Shown: positions 33,638 through 44,604 of the stretch, in pieces
Numbering within the stretch: the first letter of the stretch is position 1
How the letters are laid out: each line of letters starts with the position of its first letter
Source of the DNA: Petrolisthes cinctipes
Taxonomy: Eukaryota > Arthropoda > Malacostraca > Decapoda > Porcellanidae
Length of the DNA: 64,000 nucleotides
Reading direction: 5' to 3'
Assembly: GCA_033782935.1 (NCBI GenBank)
Contig: JAWQEG010000365.1
Location: 62,001-126,000, forward strand
Program-made: the position numbers and the translations under genes
Notes under the pieces: generated by a model
Database searches by the model: none
The model's input: the letters and a program-made list of their open reading frames with translations, nothing else
What the model was told of the DNA's origin: nothing

Positions 33638-34545
33638 TTGACTGGCGCGCCCAGGTAGCGGTACTGGGAACACATGGGAATGACAGTCCCTCCAATGGTG
33701 AACACTGGCCGAGCTTGAGGAAGGCGGCAGGTGAATATTCTGCTCTTATCTGGGGAGACAATAATGCCACAGTGAGAGGAGGCCACAGAGAAGGAGTCAA
33801 GAAACCGCTGGTGATCCCATGGTGAGGTAGAATGAACACAGATATCATCAGCATAGCACGTAATTGTAGTTCCAGGAATATCAGGGAGAGAAGTGAGCAA
33901 CCGATGCATTAGAATATTAAATAACAATGGGCTGAGAACACCCCCTTGAGGTGTACCAAGATTAAAACTGCACATAGGACTGAGCGCACCACTGAAAAAC
34001 ACACGGGAGGTCCTGTTACACAGGTAACCTCGAATCCAATGTAATAGATTACCCTTTATCCCAAAGTCAACCAGTTGATCCAAAATGACGTCTGTATTAG
34101 CAACATCGAAGGTCATTGAAGGACACCACACTGTCCCTGGAGAGGCGAGAGTACAGGTCGACTAGGCAGTGGTGTGTGCTCTGCTGGGGAAGGAAACCAA
34201 ACAGCCATGGAGAAAGGCGATATTGCAGTCAGTACATGAGACGATTGAGTAAGATTCTCTCCATAACCTTACAAAAACAGGAAGTGAGGGAAATAGGCCT
34301 GAACTTTGCAGTGAGGGCTTAGGGATGGGTATTATTGTGCTGCTGGTCCTGGCTCGTGGTACACAACCATCACGAAGACAAAGATTGTACAGTCGAAGTA
34401 GAGGGTTCCCAGGAACCTGTTGAAGTAGGCGCAGCACAGCATAAGTAATACCATCATCACCAGGGGAAGAAGCTGTACCCCGAGAGAGAGCACGATCAGT
34501 TATCTCCTCTGTTTCATCGTCATCATCCTGCAACAGAGCAGACAC
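33638..34545 (-). pseudogene. LINE-B ORF2, reverse transcriptase part
   Basis: Minus-strand frames show GDDGITYAVLRLLQQ at the start of RT, TFDVANTDVI (worn motif A; the copy at 47 kb has IDLRSAF), GTPQGGVLSPLLFNILM (motif B) and CYADDICVHS (motif C with the catalytic YADD), then SPDKSRIFTC and RYLGAPVNI, where the DIRS element interrupts. A frameshift lies near 34131. The Jockey/I-type layout and the RNase H in the other copy suggest an I-superfamily LINE distinct from LINE-A. Confidence 0.85.
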
Positions 34546-34689
34546 TAGACGTAGCCGAGTAATGAGGGATGAAGTAAACTATGTTTGGTGTCCAAGTGTT
34601 TAGTCAGGTTTCTACAAAAATGAATATATGTAAATAAATTTTGTATTACTTGGGGAATAACACATTACTAATATGTTAATAAATATATT

Positions 34690-34935
34690 AAAATGGCTGT
34701 AATGTTGCATTAGCACATGTGACTCCTGTTCTCTGCACCACCACTCTTCCTTCCACCCACCAAGCCGTCTGTCCCTCCTCCACTCCCCCTTTCTCCGACC
34801 CGAATACGGAAGATGAAGCTTTGCCTATTCGAAATATTGTCTTGTATATGCACAGGAGCTCACACAAGCGAGGCGCTGTTGCCATGTGAGCCAAGCCAAG
34901 TGAGGGGATGGTCTAGGTGGAAATCTTGTAGAGTG
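34690..34935 (-). repeat. Duplicated segment R, second copy
   Basis: From 34740 to 34935 it is the reverse complement of 23700-23865 (CATCTTCCGTATTCGGGTCG in both). It ends directly at the TA of the palindromic MITE. No protein recognised. Confidence 0.55.
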
Positions 34936-34937
34936 TA

Positions 34938-35100
34938 CAGTCGGCGGCAGAAGTCCTGTCGCCTCACCTGCTTCACCGAGACAAGCAGTGTTCATGGACT
35001 CGAGAAATACTCACGTTTTCTACACCTAATAATCTCGAGTATATGAAGATCGCGTGCCTCGTTGAAGCAAGTGAGGCGACAGGACTTTTGCCGCCGACTG
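34938..35100. mobile_element. Palindromic 163-bp MITE, copy A
   Basis: Begins CAGTCGGCGGCAGAAGTCC and ends with its complement GGACTTTTGCCGCCGACTG; the inverted arms reach almost to the centre (CTCGAGA / TCTCGAG). TA flanks both ends (34936-34937, 35101-35102), as in Tc1/mariner insertions. The copy at 36579-36741 is also 163 bases and about 94 percent identical by eye. No ORF. The autonomous partner is not in the window: the transposon at 55-62 kb has different ends. Confidence 0.92.
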
Positions 35101-35109
35101 TACATATAA

Positions 35110-36570
35110 TAAATAATTTTTATATCCTTTTGAATTTCATTAGTTTACTACCTCTAGGCAGGACTTTTATATCTTGAGGCAGACTATTGAACAATTCTGG
35201 ACCAAAATTTATAACACTGTTTTTAAATAGTTTAGTTCTGAAAAAAGGTAAGGATAAATGTACAATATTATTACAAGAAAAATCTCTAGATTCGAACACT
35301 GAATTAGGACCAATAGTTTTAAAATTCAATAACAAGGTGAAATATTTGTGTATCGAAGATACTTTGAGAATTTTTCTAAATTGGTAAATTACGTCTGTTG
35401 AATCAAATTTCTTTTTTATGGAAAAGATATCGGAAGAACTTATTTTGTGAAATGGTTAATTTTTTTTAGAAATGATGGCCAGGTGCTTGCCCATAACGAA
35501 ATACAATAAGTAAGATGCGGATAGAAAAAGGTATAGTATACACCCATCTTAGACTCCTCAGTTATATTATGTCGGACTCTGTATAAGATACCAGTTATTT
35601 TTTATTAATTAATATGCATTTTCCAATTTAAATTTTCATCAACTAGAAATTTGGTAGTGTGGACTTGGGTTATTTGCTCATCGTATAACAGTACAGTAGA
35701 AAAATATGATTTATATACCTATTTTGAAAGAATATGTAATTTGTTTTGTTAACATTAAGCTTCAAGTTATTTGATTTAATTCAAATATTGATATTATTTA
35801 GTTCAGTAGTTACAGTTGCATGTAATGTATCTAGATTCATATCTTTCATTAATAAAGTAGTATCATCAGCGTAAATAGTAAAATATAAATTGGAGCTAAC
35901 ATCATTAGTATATATCATTAATATATAATAAGCAAAGTATTGGACCCAAAATAGATCCTTATGGTACACCTTTGTTTATTTGTTTAATTGGCGAATACAT
36001 TTTATTACAATAAACACTTTGTTTTCTGTTACTCATATAATCTGGAATAACCTATATGTGACTCCTATATGAATTAATTTATAAAGTAGAATATTGTGAT
36101 CTATGGTAACAAATGCCTTTGATAGGTCAATAAAAATACCAACAACAAATTGTTTCTCCTCCAAACATTTATACTCATTATTCACGAATTGTAAAATAGC
36201 AGTTTCAATTGAATGCTGATTCCTGAAACCGTGCTGTTGTTTAATTAACAGTTTATTATCTTCAAAATATGACATTAGCCGAGAACATATTACCTTTTCA
36301 TATATTTCACTAAAAGGTGGGAGAATAGAAATCGGTCAATTATTGTTTATATCCTTTTTGTCACCAGACTTAAATACTGGCACTACTTTAGCTTGTTTTA
36401 ATTGGTCTGGAAAATAGCCTGTGGTTAAAGAAAGATTAATTGTGTGAGTCAATGGAATACTTATCAAATCAGATGTGGCTTTTAGTAATGTTGGAGGTAT
36501 ATCATCATGTCCTGGAGCATTAGTTTTAAAAAGATTCAAAATTTGCTTTACGTCATAACTTTTAGTGGGC
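35110..36570 (-). pseudogene. CR1/L2-like LINE relic (LINE-C), RT domain
   Basis: Minus-strand frames in order: NAPGHDDIPPTLLKA, then FPDQLKQAKVVPVFKSGDKK at the start of RT, QQHGFRNQHSIETAIL, GIFIDLSKAF (motif A), then YADDTTLLM (motif C) near 35860 and, past it, FGPELFNSLPQDIK near the C-terminal end. The order and wording are those of CR1/L2-group reverse transcriptases. At least four frame breaks, AT-rich, old. No endonuclease visible. Confidence 0.8.
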
Positions 36571-36578
36571 AGCATGTA

Positions 36579-36741
36579 CAGTCGGCGGCAGAAGTCTTGT
36601 CGCCTCACTTGCTTCACAGAGACATGCAGTGTTCATGGACTCGAGAAATACGCACGTTTTCTACACTTAATAATCTCGAGTCTATGAACATCGCGTGCCT
36701 CGGTGAAGCAAGTGAGGCGACAGGACTTTTGCCGCCGACTG
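36579..36741. mobile_element. Palindromic 163-bp MITE, copy B
   Basis: Same ends and length as copy A; TA at 36577-36578 and 36742-36743. It abuts the 5' end of the LINE-C relic. Confidence 0.92.
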
Positions 36742-36744
36742 TAC

Positions 36745-37290
36745 AGTACAGTCTGCTGCACGATTCCCTGAACACTCTGAGGGAGACTCTATGTGGCCAT
36801 ACACGATCAGGTTGGCATGCCTGTAGCAGCAGAAACTCGTGACTGATGACTGAACGACTGATACAGGAAGATTTGTCTCAATCATAATATGTCATATATT
36901 TTACGCTTTCTGAAGCCAATATTGCAAGCTGTGTATACGAATATGATGAGAGGAAATTTAATAATAGTTCTTTTTTATATTATAAACCCACATTAAAAAA
37001 AAGTGTTGGATTTTCTTAATTATCTTACATCCTCCATCATGAAATGTGACCCGCTGATGAGATTATAAGATGAAAGATAAAGAATAATTATGCAATTAAT
37101 ATTTCACACAATGATCTACTCATCGCATTGTAAAAAAAATAACCAAGTAAACAATACACCTGTTTACTCAACTTTAGGTAACGGTGGATTAGAAATCTAC
37201 CAGCCTCATATAATAGGGAAATAAAGTTGAATTTTCAATTTGAACAGTGTTTTTCACAATATAGGCAATTACAATACAGAAAAAAAAATT
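36745..37290. other. Region without recognised gene
   Basis: AT-rich. Bases 36745-36870 contain a repeat-like GC-richer piece I cannot assign. Nothing coding recognised. Confidence 0.45.
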
Positions 37291-37300
37291 GCGCATGTTG

Positions 37301-37308
37301 TGACGTCA
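37301..37308. promoter_or_regulatory. CRE-type palindrome TGACGTCA
   Basis: A perfect cAMP-response/ATF element in a CpG-containing patch (GTGACGTCAC, then CTCGCGTC), 157 bases before the ATG of the candidate first exon at 37465. Could belong to the promoter of the YqaJ gene; inference only. Confidence 0.35.
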
Positions 37309-37464
37309 CTACCTCGCGTCAAACTTACCAAAGCAATAACAACAAGGCCTATCTGCCTAGGCCGTGAATAACAATAACCTTCTGCCGCCCTGGAGGAAGC
37401 CAACATTTCAGTCGTCCCTTCTTATTACGGAAATATCAGTGTGTATTACTCCTATCACTGCAAG

Positions 37465-37494
37465 ATGGCCAGCAATCATCCTTCAAATGATGTG
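37465..37494 (+). other. Candidate upstream exon of the YqaJ gene
   Basis: ATGGCCAGC in good start context (AAGATGG), ten codons, then a strong donor GTG/GTAAGT. It does not join in frame to the next recognisable exon at 44605. So it is either untranslated leader, joined through a lost exon, or unrelated. The 7.1-kb gap between them is mostly LINE-A copy 2. Confidence 0.35.
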
Positions 37495-37499
37495 GTAAG

Positions 37500-38130
37500 T
37501 TTTTATTGTGTTTGTGAATAGCCTATATAAGTTGTAATTAGTAAGGAAAAAATGGATAGACGTGGACTAACTTAGTGGACCATGACGGTACGACAAGCAA
37601 GAGTTCTTTTGACTACACGACTTATTGGTAGCTCAAATGAACCTGCAATGAAATGACAATGTTTGTTTAGGTTGACAAATAGACGAACTTATAGAAAAAT
37701 AGGTAAAATAAGAGATATAACTTCCCTTCTGCCATATAAACCAAGCCTCCCACAACACTCGATTCTAGTCTAGCAAGCTTCATATCATTTAAGAATCTAT
37801 CACTGGGAAGCCATAGTCCTGTTATATTTATCTTGTGTCACAAGTAGGGTAGGTCAAACTGAAAATTTTGGTTTAAAACAGTCAACCAGTTTTACAATAG
37901 GGTTGGGATGTTTGATCAAATATATTGGGTGACCCTTCATTTCAGTGTGTGTTTTTGTTTATAATTTCTCTTTTAAGTATTGAGTTTTATTGTTCTATTT
38001 TTGAGCTAAATTTCATTATGCTAATAAAGAACGACATAATACTCAATGATGTGGTTAAGTTAGAAAGAAACAAACGTTTTCTACCAGCTGTGACCTTACC
38101 GGTACTTCCTGGTCAACCCCCCCCCCCCCC
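37500..38130. other. Intron-like spacer before LINE-A copy 2
   Basis: AT-rich, no gene recognised; ends with a run of 14 C at 38117-38130 where LINE-A begins. Confidence 0.45.
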
Positions 38131-38576
38131 AACGGGAACCGCCTTGACGTGGTGGGGGGGCTTGCGTGTCTCTGAGACCTGGCGAGCTAGACTAGAGGGG
38201 GCTCCGGCCCCTGCTCTGTCTCGATTTCGGGGAGAGAGGGCTTCCCATGCTAGTAAGGTCGCCTGTGAGAGACCAGACTAAATGGTTCCCATGCATTAGG
38301 CTGCCAGTATGAGCCAACAGTGATGCCCTCCAGAGGGACTGCCCTCTAGGGACTGTTCTATGTTGGATGGTTGGGTGTCGGGCCAGGAGATGTTGGGGTA
38401 GGGGGTCTCAGCACCGTCTTGGGCAAACTTTCGAGCCATTGGGGCTGATTTTTAAAACGAGTGGCCCCGTGGGGGAAGAGGTACCCCGCCCACGGCGAAC
38501 AGCGTTCGGTCCCCTCATCTGCCCGGTAGGTAGTAGCTCTTGGCTCCTGGGGCCATAAACATAAAATCAATGATAT

Positions 38577-40561
38577 ATGGATAAAGAAAAGCACCAATCT
38601 CTTCCTCGAGCGGTGGTCGACCAGGCCCTCGAGACGTCACTCTCTGGTCGTGGTGGTATGCAGAAAGCTGCAAATAAGGGTAGACCTAGCAGCTCGAGTG
38701 TTGTGTCGAAGAACCCTGTTAGCGATTTGGACACGTTAATGTTAACGAATGTACTTGCATCCCTTTTCTATGGTGCTATCCGCTCCATTTTTAAGTATTT
38801 GGGAGTAGTTCTTTGAATCCGAATCACATATGACAGTGATTGTAGGTCTAATCGGTGCTATATTACTTTCAATACGAATGCTGCTGCCAAAGCAGCATTT
38901 GAGGCAAAAGATTCTCTGACTGTGGGGGATACTCATTGTAAAGTTCAGATGATGTGGTCCATCAATGTAGTTGACAGTGAAAATCACTACTGCCCTAACA
39001 TATTTGATGACTCTGTAGAGCATGTCCCAAAGGAACGTCGGGTTCCTACACCCTTTTGGTTTGTGGCTTACTACAGGGAGGGACGTGGTAACCTTATCCA
39101 TGCTTCCCGGTATCTGGAGAAAGAAAATTAGATTATTACCAATGGGCCACATAAAGAAATATTGTAAGGGCGTTTTAATCAGAGCCAAAGATCTTACACA
39201 GGCCATGATCCTCAACAATCTCCCCTGTCCTTCTGGTAGCATGTTTGAATCTATTAAACCACATCGAACATTTAATTATAGCAAGGGCCGTATATATAAT
39301 AAGGACCTGTATGAATTATCAGAGGAGGACATTCTCGCTATGTGCCCAGACAGTGTCCAACGAGTAACAAAGATGAAAGGCAGTAAAAATATGATCATCC
39401 TCACTTTCTATGGCTCGCATATCCCAGATCGCATTAACATTAACCCCACCTCTTTTGAGGTGAAGCCTTTTGTTGAGCGTCCCCTACAGTGTTTCTGTTG
39501 TTATGAGTTTGGTCATAGGAGGAGGAACTGCAACAACCGTTCCCGATGTGGTAATTGTTCTGCTCTTGACTCACATCTTACTTCTGAGTGTCGGTCACAG
39601 AGTTACTGCTTTTACTGCAGAGATGCTCACCCCTTGCGTTCTCGCCAATGTAAGATGTACCTCCTTGAGCAGGATATCCTCCACTTGGCTAATACCCAAT
39701 TCATTAGCATTGGTAGTGTCAGACAGCAACTCAACTTCAGGCGACAGAAGGATGGTGGTGTGAAGACATACGCCTCCTCCCTTCGCCCTAAATGGGTTGC
39801 AGCACCCTCTCAACCCTCTAAAGAGGCAGCTGCTTTTTGCTCTAGGTTACACTACATAATAGCTTCTCTGTCTTGGAAACTTTATCAGACACTCATTCTG
39901 GTGACCCTTCAACTGATGACAATTCTCAGACTTTAGCTAAAGGTGTCCATGTGATAGAGTTTCACGCTGCCACACGCTCTTCAAAAAGGGAACTTAAGTC
40001 ACCTAAACTGCCACAGAGACGCCTTCGTGGTTCCTCTGAGGCACTTGACTCTATAGATGTTCCTCCTTGTAAGCAACCATCTCTGTGGACTCATTCATAG
40101 TTTCCTCTCAATTTCACCAGAAGCGTTCTCGTGGCTCTGATGAATCTCTTGATTCAACAGAAGTTCCTCCTAGCAAGCTTCCTTCGAGATCATCAGAGGG
40201 GCGTGAAGTTAATGTAGATGCCACGGATGTTGTGACTTCAAAAGATTCAGTTTCTCTTCCGCTTGAGCGGCGGAGTGATTCTACTACCTGTATTATGGAT
40301 GTTGATGTATCTGCCTGTGTCAGTGATACCACTGCTGTACAGGACAATACCAATGTAATTGTTTCAAAGAATATCCCAGCTCATATACCTTCATCTTCTT
40401 CTAACATATCAGATGCTTCAGGGACTCGTCTACAGGTCTCAATTCGCTCTTCTTCTAGTGGCCCAGGATTAGACAAATCATATCGTTTGAGTAAACCCTC
40501 AGGTCGAGGTGGTAGTGGGAAGTACCTCCGTGAGGCTTCCCCAAAATCAGTACTAAAGTAA
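38577..40561 (+). pseudogene. LINE-A ORF1 (RNA-binding, gag-like)
   Basis: Starts at ATG 38577 with a basic N-terminus. An RRM-like piece (CYITFNTNAAAKAAFE) follows around 38855, then 39470-39660 three Cys/His knuckles: C-X2-C-X4-H-X4-C (first Cys of QCFCCYEFGH), C-X2-C-X5-H-X4-C (RCGNCSALDSH) and C-X2-C-X3-H-X6-C (YCFYCRDAH). The C-terminal part to 40558 is Ser/Asp-rich and ends GGSGKYLREASP. Frame changes near 38790, 39130, 39870 and 40100 break it. ORF1 proteins of this group coat the LINE RNA. Confidence 0.85.
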
Positions 40562-40566
40562 CACTG

Positions 40567-43500
40567 TTCAAGGTCCTTCAGTGGAATTGTCGTTGCTTGC
40601 GTGTTTCTTCTCTCTTGCTTCTCTCCTGCATGTTTTTCTCTCCAAGAGACAATGCTTGGGGACTACATTCCTGCCAGTCCTCCAGCATACTCTGCATTTT
40701 ATTCCAATTCATTTGAAGGGCAGGGTCACCATGGTGGTTCTGCCATCCTAGTTTGCCGAGATATTCCATGCACGAGCCTGGAGCTTGACACTCCGCTCCA
40801 AGCTATTGCAGTTAAGGTCTTTATGGACCGCCCGTACACTGTGTGCAGTCTATACCTTCCTCCCAGTGTTACAGTTGAGAGGGGTGATCTCAACTGTCTT
40901 GTACGGGACCTTCCTTCTCCCTTTATTTTATTGGGTGATTTCAATGGTCGTCATCCTCTGTGGGGTGACAGTTCGGTCAACCCCACGGGTGTTTTATTGG
41001 CTTCTGTTACTGAGGATGAGGGATTCGGGGATTTAAATACGAGAGATGTGACACATTTTAATAGCCCTACTAGAACTTTTACCGCCATTGACATTTCCCT
41101 TTGCTCACTAAGTGCTCTGTTGAGTTTTACTTGGAGAGTGTTGCCTGATTTATATGGCAGTGACCATTTCCCTATACTTTTAGAAGGTAACAGGTACGAA
41201 CCACAGCCTCGTCTTCCTAGGTGGAAATTAGAGAAGGCTGACTGGCAGCTAACTTCTTCGGTCTCTACTGTAGCCGATTTTGGTAGCTCTGATGAGGCTG
41301 TAACATATTTCACTGATATGCTCCACTCTGCGGCTCTCAACTCTATCCCAAAAACTTCTGGCTACTTTCCCAAACGTCCAGTCCCTTGGTGGTCACCAGT
41401 CATCTGCACCACTGCTGTGAGGGAGAAGTGCGCTGCTTTCTCTCGCCTTCGTCGCAATCGCGGCGACCCAACTCTTTTAGAGGATTTCTGACGGGCAAGG
41501 GCTCTGGCTAAACGAGTTGTAAAAGAGGCACGACGTGCACCTTGGAAGGCCTATGTGTCTTCAATTAATACTAAAACTCCACTCACCCAAGTGATCAGGA
41601 GAGTCCGTAAGATGACGGGGAAGCTTTCTCCTAGTTCTCCACCTGTACTTAAGGTCAATGGAATTAAGATCATGGATGGTTTGACAGTGGCCAATACCAT
41701 GGCAAAGGCTTTTGCAAAGGTCTCCAGCCGTGACTCTCGACCTCTGGCTGTCAGGCATGAGTTAAGAGCCAAGGATCGCACTGTTCTGGATTTCTCAGGG
41801 AACGAGAATGAAATTTATAACCATATATTCACCCTGAGAGACCTGCATTCTGCTCTCTCTCTCTCTCTCTCTCTTTGGCGACACTTCTCCTGGGCCAGAC
41901 AACATCCCATATGCAATGTTGCGACACTTGGGTGAGGAGGCGATCTCATTTCTTTTAGCTTTATATAACAGAATCTGGCTGAAGGGTGTCTTCCCTCTGG
42001 GTGGAGGGTTGCTACCATCCTTCCTTTCCTCAAGCCAGGCAAGGACTCTGGTGTTGCCCTCAATTACTGACCAATTGCCTTGACCTCCTGTCTCTGTAAA
42101 CTATTTGAAAAGATGGTGAATGTTAGACTGGTATACATCTTGGAACGGGGTGATTTTCTGTCTCCATCCCAGTCTGGCTTTCGTAAACACCATTCCACTA
42201 CAGATGCTCTGGTCACGTTGGAAACTGCTGCATGGGAGGCCTTTGCACAACATCAACACCTTGTCTGTGTATTCTTTGATTTAGAGAAAGCCTATGACAC
42301 TACATGGCAATATGGCATCCTGCAGCAACTCCATTTATATGGCCTGCAGGGTCGCCTTCCATGCTTTCTTAAGGAGTTTCTCAGTGGTCGCAGGTTTTCT
42401 GTGAGGGTTGGTACAACCCACTCAGCATCTGTTGCACAGGAGGAGGGTGTCCCCCAGGGAAGCGTCCTCAGTGTCACATTGTTTGCAGTAGCAATTAATG
42501 CCATTGCCTCATCCCTTTCGGACGGTATTGCCAACTCGATGTACGTTGACGACCTAGCAGTCTGGTTTGCTGCTTCCCGTATGTCAGTGGCGGAGCGGCG
42601 CATGCAGCTTGCCCTTGACAGGGTGTCACGTTGGACTGGTTCTCATGGGTTTCGATTTTCTCCTTCCAAGACAGTTGCTATGCACTTTTGCCGCATCCGA
42701 GGCGTCCACCCCGATCCAAACTTATTCAAGTATGGTCATCGGATACGTTGTGTCGAGGAGACTCGCTTTTTGGGTCTCATTTTTGACAAACGTTTGACTT
42801 GGGATCCCCACTTAAGTACACACAAGGTCTCTTGCCTCCAGGCTCTTAACCTGTTGAGGGTCCTGGGCCATACGTCCAGGGGGGCTGATCGGGCCACTCT
42901 CCTCCGCCTATACCATGTTCTTATTAGGTCAAAACTCGACTATGGGTGCGAGGTGTACTCTTCTGCCACCGATGCCCATCGCAGAGTTTTAGACCCTGTT
43001 CATCATACTGGAGTACGTCTAGCGACCGGAGCCATCAGGTCATTCCCAATCCTCAGTTTCCTGGTGGACGCTAATGAGCCACCTCTTGATCTCCGTCGCC
43101 TTTCTTTGATGGTTCGTTGTTGGCATCGATTACATCGACTTCCTGACTCCCTTCCCTGCTTGGCGGTGTCATCTAATATCATGTCTCAGTACTACCTTTT
43201 GCATTCTCGTAAACAATGACCCTTTGGCTTCCGGGTCTATAAGGCTATGGAGGAGATGGGCATTGATGACTTCCAGATTTGTCCTGTGAGGGTCCCCAGG
43301 GTGGCTCCATGGCTTCTTCCAGAAGTTTTCCCCTGCACCTGCTTTACAGACAAGAAGGAATCTCTTCCTCCTCCAGTGGCTCGTTCCCTCTTTTTAGAAC
43401 ATGCCTTCACTCACAGGGAGTCCCTCCCTGTGTACACTGATGGGTCAAAGTCTGATGCTGGAGTTGGCTTTGGAGTTGTCTTTCCTGACTTTTGCCGTAG

Positions 43501-44260
43501 CAGCAGGCTCCCTTCTGTCATGTCAATTTTTACTGTTGAGCTCTCGGCCATTTTATATGCCCTCCAAATTATTTTTACTCTCCTTCAGCCTTCGTTTATT
43601 ATTTTTAGCGATTCCTGTAGGGCCTTGGAGGCCTTGTGCCAATTTAACTCTTCCCATCCCCTGGTGTTGGCCATTCTTGAGTGGTTTGTCCTCCTGGGTC
43701 GTTGTGGCCGCAAAGTCACTTTTTGTTGGGTCCCGGCCCATGTGGGTGTTGATGGGAATGAGCGGGCTGACGCCCTGGCTAAGGCTTCGGTCTCCAATTC
43801 TCAGCCTCCTGCCGGGCGTCATCCTGTTCCTGCAGTGGACCTTCGACCCTACATAGATGCTACCGTTCGTTCCTGCTGGCAGGACAGATGGGACGCCATC
43901 GGAGCTAACAAGCTCTGCGACATCCGCCAGCGCTTTCGTTTGTGGAGCTACAGTGGCCTGTCCCGCCGGTGGGAGATGGCTCTTGTCCGTCTCCGCATTG
44001 GCCACACATTATTGACTCATGGCTTTTTAATGAAGGGGGCTCACCCTCCTTACTGTGATGATTGTCTGGTCCCTTTGGCAGTACGGTATCTTATTGTCGA
44101 GTGTCCCAGCCTTGGGGACCTTCGTCGTAGACACCTCTCCGAGTACCGGGAGGGTGACGGTTCTTACAGTCTCTCCCAGGTGCTCGGGGAGGAGGCTTGT
44201 AGTGTGGGAGGGAACACCCTCTCCTATGTGGAGGAGGCTGGCCTTCTCCACAAAATGTGA
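40567..44260 (+). pseudogene. LINE-A ORF2: endonuclease, reverse transcriptase, RNase H
   Basis: Endonuclease: LQWNCR, SLQET, VCSLYLPPSVTVERGDL, LLGDFNGRHPLWGD and YGSDHFPIL (40567-41180). RT: NYxPIALT (42062), SQSGFRKHHSTTDAL, FFDLEKAYDTTW (motif A), GVPQGSVLS (motif B) and YVDDLAVWF (motif C at 42541-42567), then CRIRG and the LRLYHVLIRSKLDYG thumb. RNase H: VYTDGSKSDAGVG, SDSCRAL, VPAHVGVDGNERADALAK, all catalytic carboxylates present. In-frame stops lie at 41489, 42068 and 43217 and a frameshift in the CT run near 41855-41873. So it would give no full-length product, though the RNase H and RT blocks are individually well kept. Confidence 0.93.
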
Positions 44261-44604
44261 TTTTATGATATTTATGGTTTTTAGATGGTTTGATTTTTTT
44301 TTTTTATGTCGACGGGTTCTTTTAGTAATAATGTGCTTTTTAGTTTGTGTGTCTTTTAATCATGGTGCCTATCCCTTTCGGGTGTTCATGTTTTATTAAT
44401 TATGTAGATGACAATTTTATGTTGGGCGGTATATGACCTTAGCTGTTGCGCCGCCAGATGCTTAGTTGCATCAAAAATCAATCAATCAATCAATCCCAGG
44501 CAAGCCTTCCAACCTAACCTCACAGTAATAATAATTATCCATAGCCTAAGTGAATTTGGTTTAGTTTTCATATAATATTTTCACAATATTTACTCATTTT
44601 ACAG

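Larger units (their letters stand above)
23871..34560 (-). mobile_element. LINE-B copy 1, split by two younger insertions
   Basis: LINE-B parts in element order: RT at 34560-33638, then 26420-26117, then 24641-23871, ending in a (TAAA)n tail at the left. The Gypsy-type LTR element (24642-26112) and the DIRS-like element (26421-33637) interrupt it. The uninterrupted copy at 47310-49300 reads straight through both points (GGGGAAGACGCAATTCACG; CAGCCAAATATTGACTGGC), which proves the insertions. The 5' part (endonuclease) is absent. An internal deletion removes most of RNase H near 24280. Confidence 0.88.
38133..44495 (+). mobile_element. LINE-A copy 2, full length, inactive
   Basis: About 6.4 kb: 5' UTR (AACGGGAACCGCCTTGACG; CTCTGAGACCTGG), ORF1 with zinc knuckles, ORF2 with endonuclease, RT and RNase H, and a 3' UTR ending GCTGTTGCGCCGCC, then (ATCA)n. 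It lies between the candidate first exon and the second exon of the YqaJ gene. The order EN-RT-RNase H and three knuckles in ORF1 place it in the I superfamily; Nimb-like is my best guess. It has several stops but is better preserved than copy 1. Confidence 0.93.

Noticed and set aside
36745..36885. Endonuclease or RNase H fragment on the minus strand
   Set aside because: The peptide has no catalytic motif and partly overlaps the MITE arm.
42080..44260. Host gene for RNase H or reverse transcriptase
   Set aside because: They are parts of LINE-A ORF2, with stops between blocks and a LINE tail downstream.
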